A program made the translations under genes and the position numbers. A stretch of DNA of 64,000 nucleotides from Paraburkholderia sp. DHOC27 (lineage in GTDB: Bacteria; Pseudomonadota; Gammaproteobacteria; Burkholderiales; Burkholderiaceae): assembly GCF_003429005.1 (NCBI RefSeq), contig NZ_QVQV01000009.1, positions 277,193 to 341,192 on the forward strand, in the 5' to 3' direction. The first letter of the stretch is position 1, and every line of letters starts with the position of its first letter. This document shows positions 53,380 to 62,149 of the stretch, piece after piece. The notes below the pieces were generated by a model, which was given only the letters and a program-made list of their open reading frames with translations, was not told the origin of the DNA and searched no databases.

Positions 53380-53708
53380 GGCGGGTGGGAATCGAAGTCC
53401 TTACACGATCTTTCCAGACCTTGCCTACGGAAAGGCTCGCCTGTTTCACCGGCTAAAAAATAGCGTGTTGAACAGCACGAAACAAACGCCGCGACTTGTT
53501 CCTGGCGGCGCTGCCGTGCGTGCCCCATTTCCGTTGACGCCTGATTTACCGCACTCGTATGATCTGTGCGACCAAACGTTTGGCGTGCCTGTGATTGTCT
53601 TGCGCGATGCGTTTTTCGCTGCATTCCACTGCGCGCATGAACTCATCAGCGCGCCGGGTTCAGGTCAGTCCGTTTCTCCATAAACATAAACAGGCCTAAA
53701 AGGATTCC
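53380..53708. other. Intergenic region without a recognised gene
   Basis: About 330 bp. The minus strand has a stretch reminiscent of a tRNA or tmRNA 3' end (GGACTTCGATTCCCACC at about 53379-53395), but no matching stem could be built. Otherwise nothing recognised; promoter of the next gene is not obvious. Confidence 0.3.
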
Positions 53709-54077
53709 ATGACCACGCTTACATTCAGCGCATCGGGCACAGCCACCATGGACAAATGGTTGGCGGCTCACCCCGGCGCGACGGGCGCCCCTTCCGTCCC
53801 TGTCAGCGGCTCGTCCGACGATGACAGCGCCGCGCAAGCAGCCTCCCTGCCGACGAGTTTCAAAAGCATGCTTGCAACGCGCGTCAACGACACGCAGGAC
53901 GCCAGGAGCAAACAGGCGCTCCTCGACGCAGAGGCGCGCCTGCATGCGCAACAGCAGGCAGCCAATGCCGGCGCGACGCAATCGAGCGCGGGCGGCAGCG
54001 ACGCGGCCACGGGTGCGGGTGCGAATGCAAATGCGGGTGTGCCAGCACCCGGCAGCGTGATCGACGTTCACGCCTGA
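53709..54077 (+). CDS. Ala/Ser-rich small hypothetical protein
   Basis: A 122-residue protein beginning MTTLTFSASGTATMDKWLAA, preceded by a weak AAAAGGA. It has a Ser/Asp-rich stretch (SGSSDDDSAAQAAS), a predicted helix with coiled-coil character (DTQDARSKQALLDAEARLHA, followed by QQQAANAG), and an Ala/Gly tail. No signal or membrane segment. I do not recognise the family. A terminator hairpin downstream supports a transcribed gene. Confidence 0.5.
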   Translation: MTTLTFSASGTATMDKWLAAHPGATGAPSVPVSGSSDDDSAAQAASLPTSFKSMLATRVNDTQDARSKQALLDAEARLHAQQQAANAGATQSSAGGSDAATGAGANANAGVPAPGSVIDVHA

Positions 54078-54161
54078 GCGGTCTAACGCGCCACGACATC
54101 TGTCACGGCTGGCGTCGCGCGAATGAGCCACCACGCGCGATGCCTCGTCAGAAAGCGGCAA

Positions 54162-54196
54162 AAGGGCCGCGCAAGCACGGCGCAAGCACGGCCCTT
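54162..54196. terminator. Stem-loop between convergent genes
   Basis: AAGGGCCG pairs with CGGCCCTT around a 19-nt loop that itself holds a repeated GCAAGCACGG. It lies between the Ala-rich protein gene and the convergent SDR gene and probably ends both transcripts. Confidence 0.5.
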
Positions 54197-54239
54197 CCAC
54201 TCAACGCGCTCTCACGACACGCGCCGCTGCGCCGTTCAC

Positions 54240-54995
54240 TCAACCGCCAAGCAGCGCCCCCATCTGTGCATTGAAACCGTTCACGAACGCATGTTCGTGC
54301 GGCCCCGCGTTATCGCGCATCGGTTTCGCGACTTCGACCAGAATCTCGTCGGCATCGGTATCGAGCACCTGCATCGTTTCGTGGATGAACTGCTCCAGCG
54401 GCATCGCCAGTTCGGCTTCGCGGCTGTTCATCAGATCCGTGCGCACCCACGGCGGCGCAATCTCCAGCACGCGCACCGTCGAGTCCCGCAGCAGGAAGCG
54501 TTGCGAGAGCACATACGAATGCAGCGCGGCCTTGGTGGCCGAATACACCGCCGTGAAGGCGAGCGGCACGAACGCGAGCACCGAGGTCGTGTAGGCGATC
54601 ACCGCGTCGGGCCGGGTCTTCAGATGCCCGATCAGCGCCGAGGTCAGCCGCATCGGGCCCACCAGATTGGTGTCGATCGTAGCCGACAGCAACGCGTCGT
54701 CGAGTTGGCCATCTGCGTGATCCACCTGCATGATGCCCGCGTTGTTGATGAGCACGTTCAGCGCGGGATAGTCGGCGATCAGCGTGGCCGCCACTCGATC
54801 AATGCTGTCGCGACTGGCCACGTCGAGTTCGATCGCATCGATGCCCGGATTGGCCGCGACTACCTGGTCGAGCTGCGCACGCCGCCGGCCCGCGACGATG
54901 ACCTTGTTGCCGCGCCGATGCAGCGCTTCAGCGAGCGCCCTGCCAATACCTGAACCGCCGCCTGTAATGAACACGGTGTTGCCTGTGGTTTTCAT
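54240..54995 (-). CDS. SDR-family oxidoreductase, DltE-like
   Basis: A 251-residue classical SDR: cofactor motif TGGGSGIGRALAEAL, NNAG in VLINNAGIMQVDH, active-site Ser in AYTTSVLAFVP and YSATK (Tyr-x3-Lys intact). The FVPLAFTAVYSATKAALHSY stretch and C-terminal HETMQVLDTDADEILVE are typical of the DltE-type group, which in Proteobacteria often sits with LysR regulators. It has no link here to D-alanylation. It is 54 bp downstream of a SnoaL-like gene on the same strand and should be co-transcribed. Substrate unknown. Confidence 0.9.
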   Translation of the reverse strand: MKTTGNTVFITGGGSGIGRALAEALHRRGNKVIVAGRRRAQLDQVVAANPGIDAIELDVASRDSIDRVAATLIADYPALNVLINNAGIMQVDHADGQLDDALLSATIDTNLVGPMRLTSALIGHLKTRPDAVIAYTTSVLAFVPLAFTAVYSATKAALHSYVLSQRFLLRDSTVRVLEIAPPWVRTDLMNSREAELAMPLEQFIHETMQVLDTDADEILVEVAKPMRDNAGPHEHAFVNGFNAQMGALLGG

Positions 54996-55017
54996 GATGT
55001 CGTCCTTATGTTTGTCT

Positions 55018-55050
55018 GGTCGGGTGGGGTCGGGTCGAGTTGGGTCGGCT
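55018..55050. repeat. Degenerate GGGTCG short repeats
   Basis: GGTCGGGTGGGGTCGGGTCG and related units fill the gap between the SnoaL-like stop and the SDR start; irregular period of 5-9 bp. Confidence 0.5.
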
Positions 55051-55451
55051 CAGTCGGCGAAGCGATCGCCGAACATCGGCAGGCCGCTCACGGACTCCGC
55101 CTGGGTCGCCTCGTCCTGCAACACGTCCCAGTGCTCGGCAAGCTTGCCGTTCTCGATACGCACCACGTCTGCCGCGATCCACGCGCGCGGCCGGCCATTC
55201 CCGGAGAAGCGGCCATGCGCGATCACATAGTCGCCTTCCGCTACGATCAACTGATTCTCGTAATGCAGCGTGTCCGGCACGGCACGGATCAGATCGAACA
55301 GACCCTCGCGTCCCGGCGCGATGTGCGCGCTGTGCTGGATGTAGTGGTCGGACCAGAAGCGGGCTGCGGCGTCGTAGTCGCGCTGGTTGAAAAGCGTGTC
55401 GAACGCTTCGAGGACGAGGGCCTTGTTCTGCTCGGGTGTGGTCTTGCTCAT
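55050..55451 (-). CDS. SnoaL-like (NTF2 superfamily) protein
   Basis: A 133-residue single-domain NTF2-like protein with GGGAGAG before the ATG. Start MSKTTPEQNKALVLEAFDTL, then FNQRDYDAAARFWSDHYIQH and LIVAEGDYVIAHGRFSGNG, and a closing VVRIENGKLAEHWDVLQDEA. This pattern is that of predicted SnoaL-like aldol-condensation proteins and ketosteroid-isomerase-like folds. The HYIQHSAHI and EHWDV histidines may line the pocket. It heads a two-gene unit with the DltE-like SDR; an inverted repeat upstream may be a LysR box. Confidence 0.85.
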   Translation of the reverse strand: MSKTTPEQNKALVLEAFDTLFNQRDYDAAARFWSDHYIQHSAHIAPGREGLFDLIRAVPDTLHYENQLIVAEGDYVIAHGRFSGNGRPRAWIAADVVRIENGKLAEHWDVLQDEATQAESVSGLPMFGDRFAD

Positions 55452-55550
55452 GTCGCTCTCCCTGTATGAAGGTGGCAGCCAGTGGCTGCGTCATGGGAGG
55501 AAGATAAAGCGTGCGACGTGGGTCCGGTAGTCGTCCGATCGGGCTATCTC

Positions 55551-55569
55551 TTATGCAGATTGCGCATAA
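55551..55569 (-). promoter_or_regulatory. Inverted repeat, probable LysR box for the SnoaL-SDR unit
   Basis: TTATGC, 7-nt spacer, GCATAA; the inner part TGCAGATTGCGCA fits T-N11-A. It lies about 100 bp upstream of the SnoaL-like start and 36 bp past the stop of the LysR gene. Control by that LysR protein is inferred. Confidence 0.5.
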
Positions 55570-55604
55570 ATACGGACCCGTTGGAGAAGCAAAGGCGGGA
55601 CGCG

Positions 55605-56513
55605 TCAGCCAGCCAATGGCGGCCTGCTTTCGTCGCGCTGGAGGTCCGCGACCAGATAGTCGACCACCGCGCGGCCGGCCAGCCGCGTCGCCCGGCCCAT
55701 CGGGAAATAGGCATGCACGGGAATGTCCGCAAGGTGCCAGCCGGTCAGCAGTCGCACGAGCGTGCCGTCGTTGAGTTCGCGACGGCAGGCCCACTCGCTG
55801 GTCGAGGTAATGCCGAGACCGGCGCTCGCCGCCGCGACGGCGGCTTCGTTTTCGTTGGTCGAGAAATGCGCGTCCAGCTCGACTGCAATCTCCTGCTGCG
55901 CTTGCGTGAAGCGCCATGCGGTCGGCACGATCGAAGCCGGCCCGGCGACAATGCGGTGGCCGTTCAGGGCCTCGGGTGTGTCCGGCTCGCCGTGTGCGGC
56001 GAGGTAGCCGGGCGAGGCCACGACGACGCGCGGGATCATGCCGATGCGTCGCGCCGTGGCCGTGGAATCGGGCAGCCGTCCAAGGCGAATAGCAACGTCC
56101 ACGGCGTCACGCACCAGGTCCTGCGGTTTGTCGCCCGTCATCACATCGAGACGCAGTTCGGGATGCAGCGCGATGAACGGTGCGAGCCGCGGAATCACTT
56201 CGCGCGTCGCGACGCTGCTGGGCATGCTCATGCGCAGCATGCCGCGTAGCTCGCCGCCTTCGCGCACGCTTTGCTCGGCGTCGTCGAGCGCCACGAGAAT
56301 CGGATCGATGCGCGAGAGGAATTGCGCGCCCGCGTCGGTCAGCACCACGGCGCGCGTGGTGCGCGTCAACAGCCGCACGCCGAGGTCGCTTTCCAGCTCG
56401 GCGATGGTGCGCGAGGCCTGTGATTGCGACAGACCGCATTCACGCGCAGCGGCGGAGAAACTGCCGAGACGCGCCACCCGGGTGTACAGACGCAGCGCGA
56501 AAATGTCCTTCAC
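55605..56513 (-). CDS. LysR-family transcriptional regulator
   Basis: A 302-residue LysR protein starting MKDIFALRLYTRVARLGSFS. The winged helix contains ECGLSQSQASRTIAELESDL; the effector domain begins near residue 92 (GMLRMSMPSSVATREVIPRL). It belongs to the large group related to DmlR/YafC. It lies between an upstream MFS gene and the downstream SnoaL-SDR pair, all on the minus strand, rather than divergent from its presumed targets. No DNA-binding motif is visible at its own start. Confidence 0.92.
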   Translation of the reverse strand: MKDIFALRLYTRVARLGSFSAAARECGLSQSQASRTIAELESDLGVRLLTRTTRAVVLTDAGAQFLSRIDPILVALDDAEQSVREGGELRGMLRMSMPSSVATREVIPRLAPFIALHPELRLDVMTGDKPQDLVRDAVDVAIRLGRLPDSTATARRIGMIPRVVVASPGYLAAHGEPDTPEALNGHRIVAGPASIVPTAWRFTQAQQEIAVELDAHFSTNENEAAVAAASAGLGITSTSEWACRRELNDGTLVRLLTGWHLADIPVHAYFPMGRATRLAGRAVVDYLVADLQRDESRPPLAG

Positions 56514-56604
56514 GAGAGGAGCCCTGGCAAAAAGAGGATGCCTCGCAGGCTAACGGATTAATGCGTAGCGTGCAATTCTCGTACCCCCCTCCCTCGGCAA
56601 GCAG

Positions 56605-58089
56605 CTAGTGAGAAATCTTCTCCAGCTCGATGCCTTTGGTGCGTGGTCCCATCAAGCCAATCGCCAGCATCACGATCAGCATGGCCCCGGCGATGAACAC
56701 GAACACGCCCGTGGTGCCAAAACCCTTCAGCACCGACGCGATCAGGAACGCGGTGAAAATGGCCGAGAAGCGGCTCCACGAATAGACGAAGCCCACCGCG
56801 CGCGCCCGGATGCTGGTCGGAAACAGTTCGGATTGGTAGGCATGGAAGCTGTACGACATGATGTTGTTGGCGAGCGTCAGGCCCACGCCGAGGCTCACCA
56901 GCAGCACCGCGCTTGCCGCCTGGCTGAACCACAGACCGCAGACGATATTCGCGCCCGCCATCACCACGATGACCGTCTTGCGCTCGAAGCGGTCGCCGAT
57001 GAAGAGCCCGATGATCGGCCCGACCGGCGCGGCGAGCGCAATCACGCTGGAATACATCAGGCTGTTCGTGACGGTGATGCCCTGCTTGATCAGCAAGGTC
57101 GGCACCCAGTTGGCGAAGCCGTAAAAGCCCACCGTCTGAAACACGTTGAAGATCGTCATCATCAGCGTGCGGCTGCGATACGGCGGCACCCACATATCGC
57201 CGAAGTGACCGCGCGGCGCGACCGGCATCGGCGGCGCGGGCGGCGGCAACTCGCGGCCATATTCGCGGCGCACTTTCGCTTCGAGCGCGCTCATCACGCG
57301 CTCTGCTTCGTCGAGGCGTCCCTGCTGCGCGAGCCAGCGCGGGCTCTCGGGCAACGCGCGGCGGATCCACCAGACGAACAGCGCACCGTGCGCGCCGATC
57401 AGCACCACCCAGCGCCAGCCGTCGAAACCGAACGGTGCGCGCGGCACCAGCAAAAAGGACAGAAACGCGACCACCGGCACCGCGACGAATCCCACCGCCT
57501 GCTCGCAGGCAAAGGCGCGGCCGCGAATCTGCTTGGGCACGAGTTCGGAGATGTAAGTGCCGATCGTCACCAGTTCGACGCCGATGCCCACGCCAGCCAG
57601 AAAGCGCCAGAAGTTGAGTCCGGTGGCCGAATCCTGGAACGCCATCACCACGTTGGCGACCGTGTACCACAGCAAGGAATAGGTAAAGACCGCGCGGCGG
57701 CCAAAGCGGTCCGCCAGAAACCCGCAGGCGATCGTGCCGATGAAGAGTCCCGCGAACAGCGCGGCGATGAAACTCGCAACGCCCGTCGTGCCGAACAGGC
57801 CGTGCGTGGTGGTCGTCAGCAGCCCGCTTTTGACAAGCCCGGGCGCGACGTAACCGGTGTACAGCAGGTCGTAGAGTTCGAAGAAAAAGCCGAGGCTCAG
57901 CAAGACCACGAGGTTCCAGATCGAGCGCGTGGCCGGCAGCCGGTCGAGGCGCGCGGAGATCGTGCCGGCATCGCTTGCGGCGGCTTGCGCGCCGGAGATA
58001 TCTGATGCAGCGGACGCAGCAGACCCAGCGGACCCGTGGCCCGTACCGTTGCCGGGCGCGTTGGAGCTGGCTTGTTCGGGTGATGCCAT
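56605..58089 (-). CDS. MFS transporter, metabolite:H+ symporter type
   Basis: A 494-residue 12-helix carrier. The start MASPEQASSNAPGNG leads to a long Ser/Ala/Gly-rich cytosolic extension of about 55 residues; helix 1 begins at WNLVVLLSLGFFFELYDLLY. The loop 2-3 signature GFLADRFGRRAVF and the EL(V/F)P-R-R/RARAVG pattern in FPTSIRARAVGFVYSWSR place it with SV2/AAHS-like sugar or aromatic-acid symporters. The central loop has the WLAQQGRLDEAERV segment. Its substrate is unknown. It is 91 bp upstream of a LysR gene on the same strand. Confidence 0.9.
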   Translation of the reverse strand: MASPEQASSNAPGNGTGHGSAGSAASAASDISGAQAAASDAGTISARLDRLPATRSIWNLVVLLSLGFFFELYDLLYTGYVAPGLVKSGLLTTTTHGLFGTTGVASFIAALFAGLFIGTIACGFLADRFGRRAVFTYSLLWYTVANVVMAFQDSATGLNFWRFLAGVGIGVELVTIGTYISELVPKQIRGRAFACEQAVGFVAVPVVAFLSFLLVPRAPFGFDGWRWVVLIGAHGALFVWWIRRALPESPRWLAQQGRLDEAERVMSALEAKVRREYGRELPPPAPPMPVAPRGHFGDMWVPPYRSRTLMMTIFNVFQTVGFYGFANWVPTLLIKQGITVTNSLMYSSVIALAAPVGPIIGLFIGDRFERKTVIVVMAGANIVCGLWFSQAASAVLLVSLGVGLTLANNIMSYSFHAYQSELFPTSIRARAVGFVYSWSRFSAIFTAFLIASVLKGFGTTGVFVFIAGAMLIVMLAIGLMGPRTKGIELEKISH

Positions 58090-58162
58090 ACGGTCTCCTT
58101 GCTGGATGTGGCCGGTTTCACACCGACACTTCATGATGCGCGCTACGCGTCTGAAGCGCTTG

Positions 58163-58182
58163 GGCCCGAGACGCCTCGGGCC
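58163..58182. terminator. Hairpin upstream of the MFS gene
   Basis: GGCCCGAG, loop ACGC, CTCGGGCC, in the 190-bp gap between a LysR stop (58280) and the MFS start (58089). Probably ends the LysR transcript; no T run. Confidence 0.4.
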
Positions 58183-58279
58183 AGGCTCGGCCAGCATTCT
58201 AGCCGCGCGTGCCGCACCACGGTTCGTGGCCGGGCACATTTCCGCTGAAGCGCCCCCACGCTAAGCGCTCCCCACTACG

Positions 58280-59182
58280 TCACGCGCCCTGCAGATGCGC
58301 CTTCAACGCGTCGATGAAGACCCGCACCTTGGGCGGCGTATAGCGCGCCGACGGAAACAGCGCGTGGATGCCCCCCGCCGGTGTGGCCCAGTCCGGCATC
58401 AGGCGGATCAACCGTCCCTGCGCCACGTCCTCGCCAATCGAAAAATCGGTCAGCGCCGAGACGCCGCCACCGGCCAGCGCGGCGGCCCGGCAAGCCGGCG
58501 CGGTGTCCGCGAGGAAGCCCGCGCTAAAGCGCAGCGTCTGCTTTTTGCCCTGGCGGTTTTCAAGCGACACGGTGAGCGGTGTCGGCAGCACGGCGGTGCC
58601 GATGAACGGCAGCGCGGTCACGTCTGCGAAGCTCGTCGGGTTGCCGTGCGCGGCCACGAACGCGGGACTTGCCACCAGCCAGCGCGAAAAGGTGCTCAGC
58701 CGCACCGCGCGATGGCTCGAGTCCGCCAGCGTGCCGATGCGGATCGCGACATCGACGCCCTCGGCCACCAGGTTCACCAGCCGGTCGGCCGAGACGAGTT
58801 CGATATGCAGCCCCGGATGCTGCTCGCGCAGCGCAACCAGCGCCGGTGCGACGACGATCGCACCGTAGTCGATCGGCGTGGCCACACGCAGCGTGCCGTG
58901 CAGCACCCCGCCCTGGTCGAGCGCCTGAAGCGCTTCGTCCGCGATGCCGAGAATCTGCCGGCTCGCTTCGTAGAAGGCACGCCCGGCTTCCGTGACGCTG
59001 ACGCGGCGGGTGGTGCGCACCAGCAGGCTCGCCCCCACTTCCGCCTCGAGCCGCTGCATGTGCGTGCTGACCATCGTCTTGGCGATGCCCAGCCGTTCGC
59101 CCGCCGCTGTCAGCGAACCGGCCTCGACCACCGCCACGAAAACGGCCAGCCGGTTGAGGTTGACTTCGCTTGCGCTGGCCAT
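58280..59182 (-). CDS. LysR-family transcriptional regulator
   Basis: A 300-residue LysR protein starting MASASEVNLNRLAVFVAVVE; an in-frame GTG four codons earlier is possible. The helix-turn-helix contains GERLGIAKTMVSTHMQRLEA and the effector domain begins near residue 90 (GTLRVATPIDYGAIVVAPAL). It is divergent from the GST gene (115 bp apart) and likely controls the GST-flavoprotein unit. Group similarity is to the DmlR-like family; effector unknown. Confidence 0.92.
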   Translation of the reverse strand: MASASEVNLNRLAVFVAVVEAGSLTAAGERLGIAKTMVSTHMQRLEAEVGASLLVRTTRRVSVTEAGRAFYEASRQILGIADEALQALDQGGVLHGTLRVATPIDYGAIVVAPALVALREQHPGLHIELVSADRLVNLVAEGVDVAIRIGTLADSSHRAVRLSTFSRWLVASPAFVAAHGNPTSFADVTALPFIGTAVLPTPLTVSLENRQGKKQTLRFSAGFLADTAPACRAAALAGGGVSALTDFSIGEDVAQGRLIRLMPDWATPAGGIHALFPSARYTPPKVRVFIDALKAHLQGA

Positions 59183-59296
59183 CCGATTGTCCACTTTAAG
59201 AGGAAAGAGTAACCGTGATTATCCATCTTCTCAGACCTGTGCGCGCGGCATAACCTGTCTCCATCGTCCCTCTCATGCAAATTTCTGGAGTCAGTC

Positions 59297-59938
59297 ATGC
59301 CCGCAAGCAAGCCCGCCCAGCCGATCCGGCTACACACGACGACGCTGTCCGGCCACGGGCACCGCGTCAAACTGTTCCTGACCATGCTGGACCTGCCCTT
59401 CACCGTAGTCGAACTGAACATGAAGGCGGGCGACAACCGCAAGCCGGCGCATCTCGCACTGAATCCGTTCGGCGAAGTGCCGGTGATCGAGGATGGCGAG
59501 GTGGTACTGAGCGATTCGAACGCGATTCTGGTGTACCTCGCCCGCAAGTACGGCGAGTCGTCGTGGCTGCCGGGAGACCCGCTGGGCGCCGCCGCGGTGC
59601 AGCGCTGGTTGTCGCTGGTGGCCGGCAAGGTGGCCTTCGGTCCGTGTGCCGCGCGTCTCGTAACGCTGTTCGGCGCGCCCCGCGACCTCGGCGCCGCGCA
59701 GCAGATCGCCGCGGACCTGTTCAAGGTGCTCGATGCAGAGTTGAGCGACAAGCGCTTCGCGACCGGCGACACCCCGACCATTGCCGATATCGCCGCGCAT
59801 TCGTATATCGCCCATGCGCCTGAAGGTGGTGTGTCACTCGAGCCCTACCCGCATATCCGCGCGTGGCTCGCACGGGTCGAAGCACTGCCCCGTTTCGTGC
59901 GCATGCCGTCGAGCAAGGTTACAGTAGTCACCGACTAG
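59297..59938 (+). CDS. Glutathione S-transferase family protein
   Basis: A 213-residue GST with a GGAG site. N-terminal domain RLHTTTLSGHGHRVKLFLTM, with the cis-Pro in NPFGEVPVIEDGEVVLSDSN and the glutathione-binding Asp/Ser of LSDSNAILVYLA; C-terminal domain with FATGDTPTIADIAAHSYIAH. It is divergent from a LysR gene and 50 bp upstream of a large flavin/ferredoxin fusion gene. That context suggests a LysR-controlled electrophile or redox response; the true substrate is not known. Confidence 0.92.
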   Translation: MPASKPAQPIRLHTTTLSGHGHRVKLFLTMLDLPFTVVELNMKAGDNRKPAHLALNPFGEVPVIEDGEVVLSDSNAILVYLARKYGESSWLPGDPLGAAAVQRWLSLVAGKVAFGPCAARLVTLFGAPRDLGAAQQIAADLFKVLDAELSDKRFATGDTPTIADIAAHSYIAHAPEGGVSLEPYPHIRAWLARVEALPRFVRMPSSKVTVVTD

Positions 59939-59988
59939 CGCCGTCATTGGCGCCGTCATGGCGCCCGTGACGTTCACCGGAGTCCATC

Positions 59989-62139
59989 ATGTCCACTCTG
60001 TCGTCCCTGGTCTCACCTGCTGCCGCTCCGCCCACGCGGCCCGCGCCGCCGCCGGGATGGAGTGTCGTCGAATCGCCGTTTCATGCCGGCGAACTCGCGG
60101 CCCAGCAGCGCGCCGGTGTGCGCGAACGGATGGACGTGGACGCACGCAAGGGCATTCGCAACTACATGCCCGACCAGCATCGCGCGTTTTACGCGGAGCA
60201 GCCGTTCATGGTGCTCGGCGGCATTGATGCAAACGGGCAGCCGTGGGCCACGCTGCGGGTCGGTCAGCCTGGCTTCATCTCGACCCCGGACGCGCGCACG
60301 CTGCGCATCGCCGGTCATGCGCTGGCCGGCGATCCGCTGGCCGATGCGTGGCAGGTCGGCTCGCTGGTGGGCGGCCTCGGCATTCAGCCGGCCACCCGGC
60401 GGCGCAATCGTGTGAATGGCGTGATCACGGCAATGGACGCGGGGGCCATCACGGTGGCCGTGAGCCAGAGCTTCGGCAACTGCGCCAAGTACATCCAGAG
60501 CCGCACGCCCGTCTACGATGCTGCGAGCGACAACGCGCCGGCAAGCCTCAAGCCCGTCGAAATCGCCACGGCCTTGAACGACGCGGATCGCGCGCTGATC
60601 GCACGGGCCGACACGCTGTTCATTGCCAGCGCCAACGCACGGCGCGAGGCTGGCTATGGGCGCGGCGCCGACGTCTCGCATCGCGGCGGCAAGCCCGGGT
60701 TCGTGCGCATCGACGGCGACACGCTGACACTGCCGGATTTCATCGGCAATAACTTTTTCAACACCATCGGCAATCTGCTCGAAGATCCGCGCGCCGGATT
60801 GCTGGTGCCGGGCTTCGATAGCGGCGATCTGCTCTACCTCGCCGTGGAAGCCGAGATCGTCTGGGAAGGCGCCGAAGTGGCGTCGTTCACGGCCGCCGAG
60901 CGGCTCATCCGCTTTCATGTGCGTGAAGTCCGGCGCACGCGTCATGCGCTGCCGTTCCACTGGTCCGCGGTACAGTTCGCGCCGCAACTCGCCAAAACCG
61001 GCAGCTGGACGCAGCAGACCGAAGCGCTGCCCGCCGCAGATGGCTGGCGCAAGCTGACGGTCAGCGAAGTGCGCGACGAAACGCCCACGGCGCGCTCGTT
61101 CTACTTCCAGAGCACGGACGGCACGCCGCTCGCGCATTTCGAGCCGGGTCAGTACCTGCCGATCCGCGTGCCCGTGGCAGGACTCGATGCGCCACTCATT
61201 CGCACTTACACGCTCTCCGATGCGGATCATGGCCGGCATTACCGGATTACCGTGAAGCGCGACGGCGTGGCCTCGAACTGGCTGCACGAGCATCTGAAGC
61301 CGGGTATGACGATCGAAGCGAAGGCGCCCAGCGGCGCGTTCGTGCTCGACCGCAAAAGCCGGCGCCCGGTGGTGCTGCTCTCGGCCGGGATCGGCATTAC
61401 GCCGATGATCGCAATGCTCAACACCTTGCTGGCGGAACCGTCAGCGGAGGCACGTCCGGAACACATCTATTTTCTGCACGGTTCGCGCGATGTGAACGAA
61501 CACGCGTTCGCTGAACAGATTCAGGCCGCTGTGCGTGAGCATGCGCATGTGTCGGCGCATCTGCGGGAAAGCCAACCCGTTGCGGTGGGCAACGTGGAGT
61601 CTGTGACCACCGCGGGTCGCGTCGACATCGATTTTCTCAAGCGCGTGCTGCCGTTCGGCGACTACGACTTCTATCTGTGCGGCCCCGGCGCCTTCATGCA
61701 GGACCTCTATAACGGTCTGCGCGGGCTCAACGTCGCGGACGACCGTATCCGTTTCGAGGCGTTTGGACCCGCGAGTGTCAAACGCACTGCGCGCAATGAC
61801 GGCGCGGCGGCTGGAAAGATGGAAACGCCGCAGCCCGCGACACCCGCGCGTGACCCGGCCACCACGTCCAAGGTGGTGTTCATGAAGACCTCCCGCGATG
61901 CGCAGTGGTCCGCTGATGACGGCAGCCTGCTCGACTTGGCCGAAGCCAACGGGGTATCGGCGCCGTCGATGTGCCGATCCGGCTTCTGCGGTACGTGCTC
62001 GACGCGACTGCTGTCCGGCGAGGTCAGCTATCCCGTGCCTTGCGATGCCACCATCGAACCCGGTCACGTGCTGATCTGTAGCGCGATCCCCGCGCACACG
62101 GGTGCAGGTGAAGCCTCTACGGTTGCTCTGGATCTCTAA
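59989..62139 (+). CDS. PPOX-like / ferredoxin-reductase / 2Fe-2S ferredoxin fusion flavoprotein
   Basis: A 716-residue multidomain protein. Residues about 35-330 form a pyridoxamine-5'-phosphate-oxidase-like FMN domain (YAEQPFMVLGGIDANGQPWA, LPDFIGNNFFNTIGNLLEDP). Residues about 345-590 form a ferredoxin-NADP-reductase module with RTYTLSD (from Arg405) for FAD and GIGITPMIAML (from about 467) for NAD(P). The last 90 residues are a plant-type ferredoxin with CRSGFCGTC: Cys662, Cys667, Cys670 and Cys697. It probably transfers electrons NAD(P)H to FAD to 2Fe-2S and to or from the FMN domain. GGAG precedes the ATG. It follows the GST gene by 50 bp, and its stop is 10 bp from a convergent TetR gene. 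Confidence 0.92.
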   Translation: MSTLSSLVSPAAAPPTRPAPPPGWSVVESPFHAGELAAQQRAGVRERMDVDARKGIRNYMPDQHRAFYAEQPFMVLGGIDANGQPWATLRVGQPGFISTPDARTLRIAGHALAGDPLADAWQVGSLVGGLGIQPATRRRNRVNGVITAMDAGAITVAVSQSFGNCAKYIQSRTPVYDAASDNAPASLKPVEIATALNDADRALIARADTLFIASANARREAGYGRGADVSHRGGKPGFVRIDGDTLTLPDFIGNNFFNTIGNLLEDPRAGLLVPGFDSGDLLYLAVEAEIVWEGAEVASFTAAERLIRFHVREVRRTRHALPFHWSAVQFAPQLAKTGSWTQQTEALPAADGWRKLTVSEVRDETPTARSFYFQSTDGTPLAHFEPGQYLPIRVPVAGLDAPLIRTYTLSDADHGRHYRITVKRDGVASNWLHEHLKPGMTIEAKAPSGAFVLDRKSRRPVVLLSAGIGITPMIAMLNTLLAEPSAEARPEHIYFLHGSRDVNEHAFAEQIQAAVREHAHVSAHLRESQPVAVGNVESVTTAGRVDIDFLKRVLPFGDYDFYLCGPGAFMQDLYNGLRGLNVADDRIRFEAFGPASVKRTARNDGAAAGKMETPQPATPARDPATTSKVVFMKTSRDAQWSADDGSLLDLAEANGVSAPSMCRSGFCGTCSTRLLSGEVSYPVPCDATIEPGHVLICSAIPAHTGAGEASTVALDL

Positions 62140-62149
62140 GTATTTTTTA

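Noticed and set aside
53361..53460. A tRNA- or tmRNA-like 3' end on the minus strand, with GGACTTCGATTCCCACC.
   Set aside because: No T-arm stem of five pairs could be drawn and no acceptor stem or CCA-proximal partner was found; kept only as a remark.
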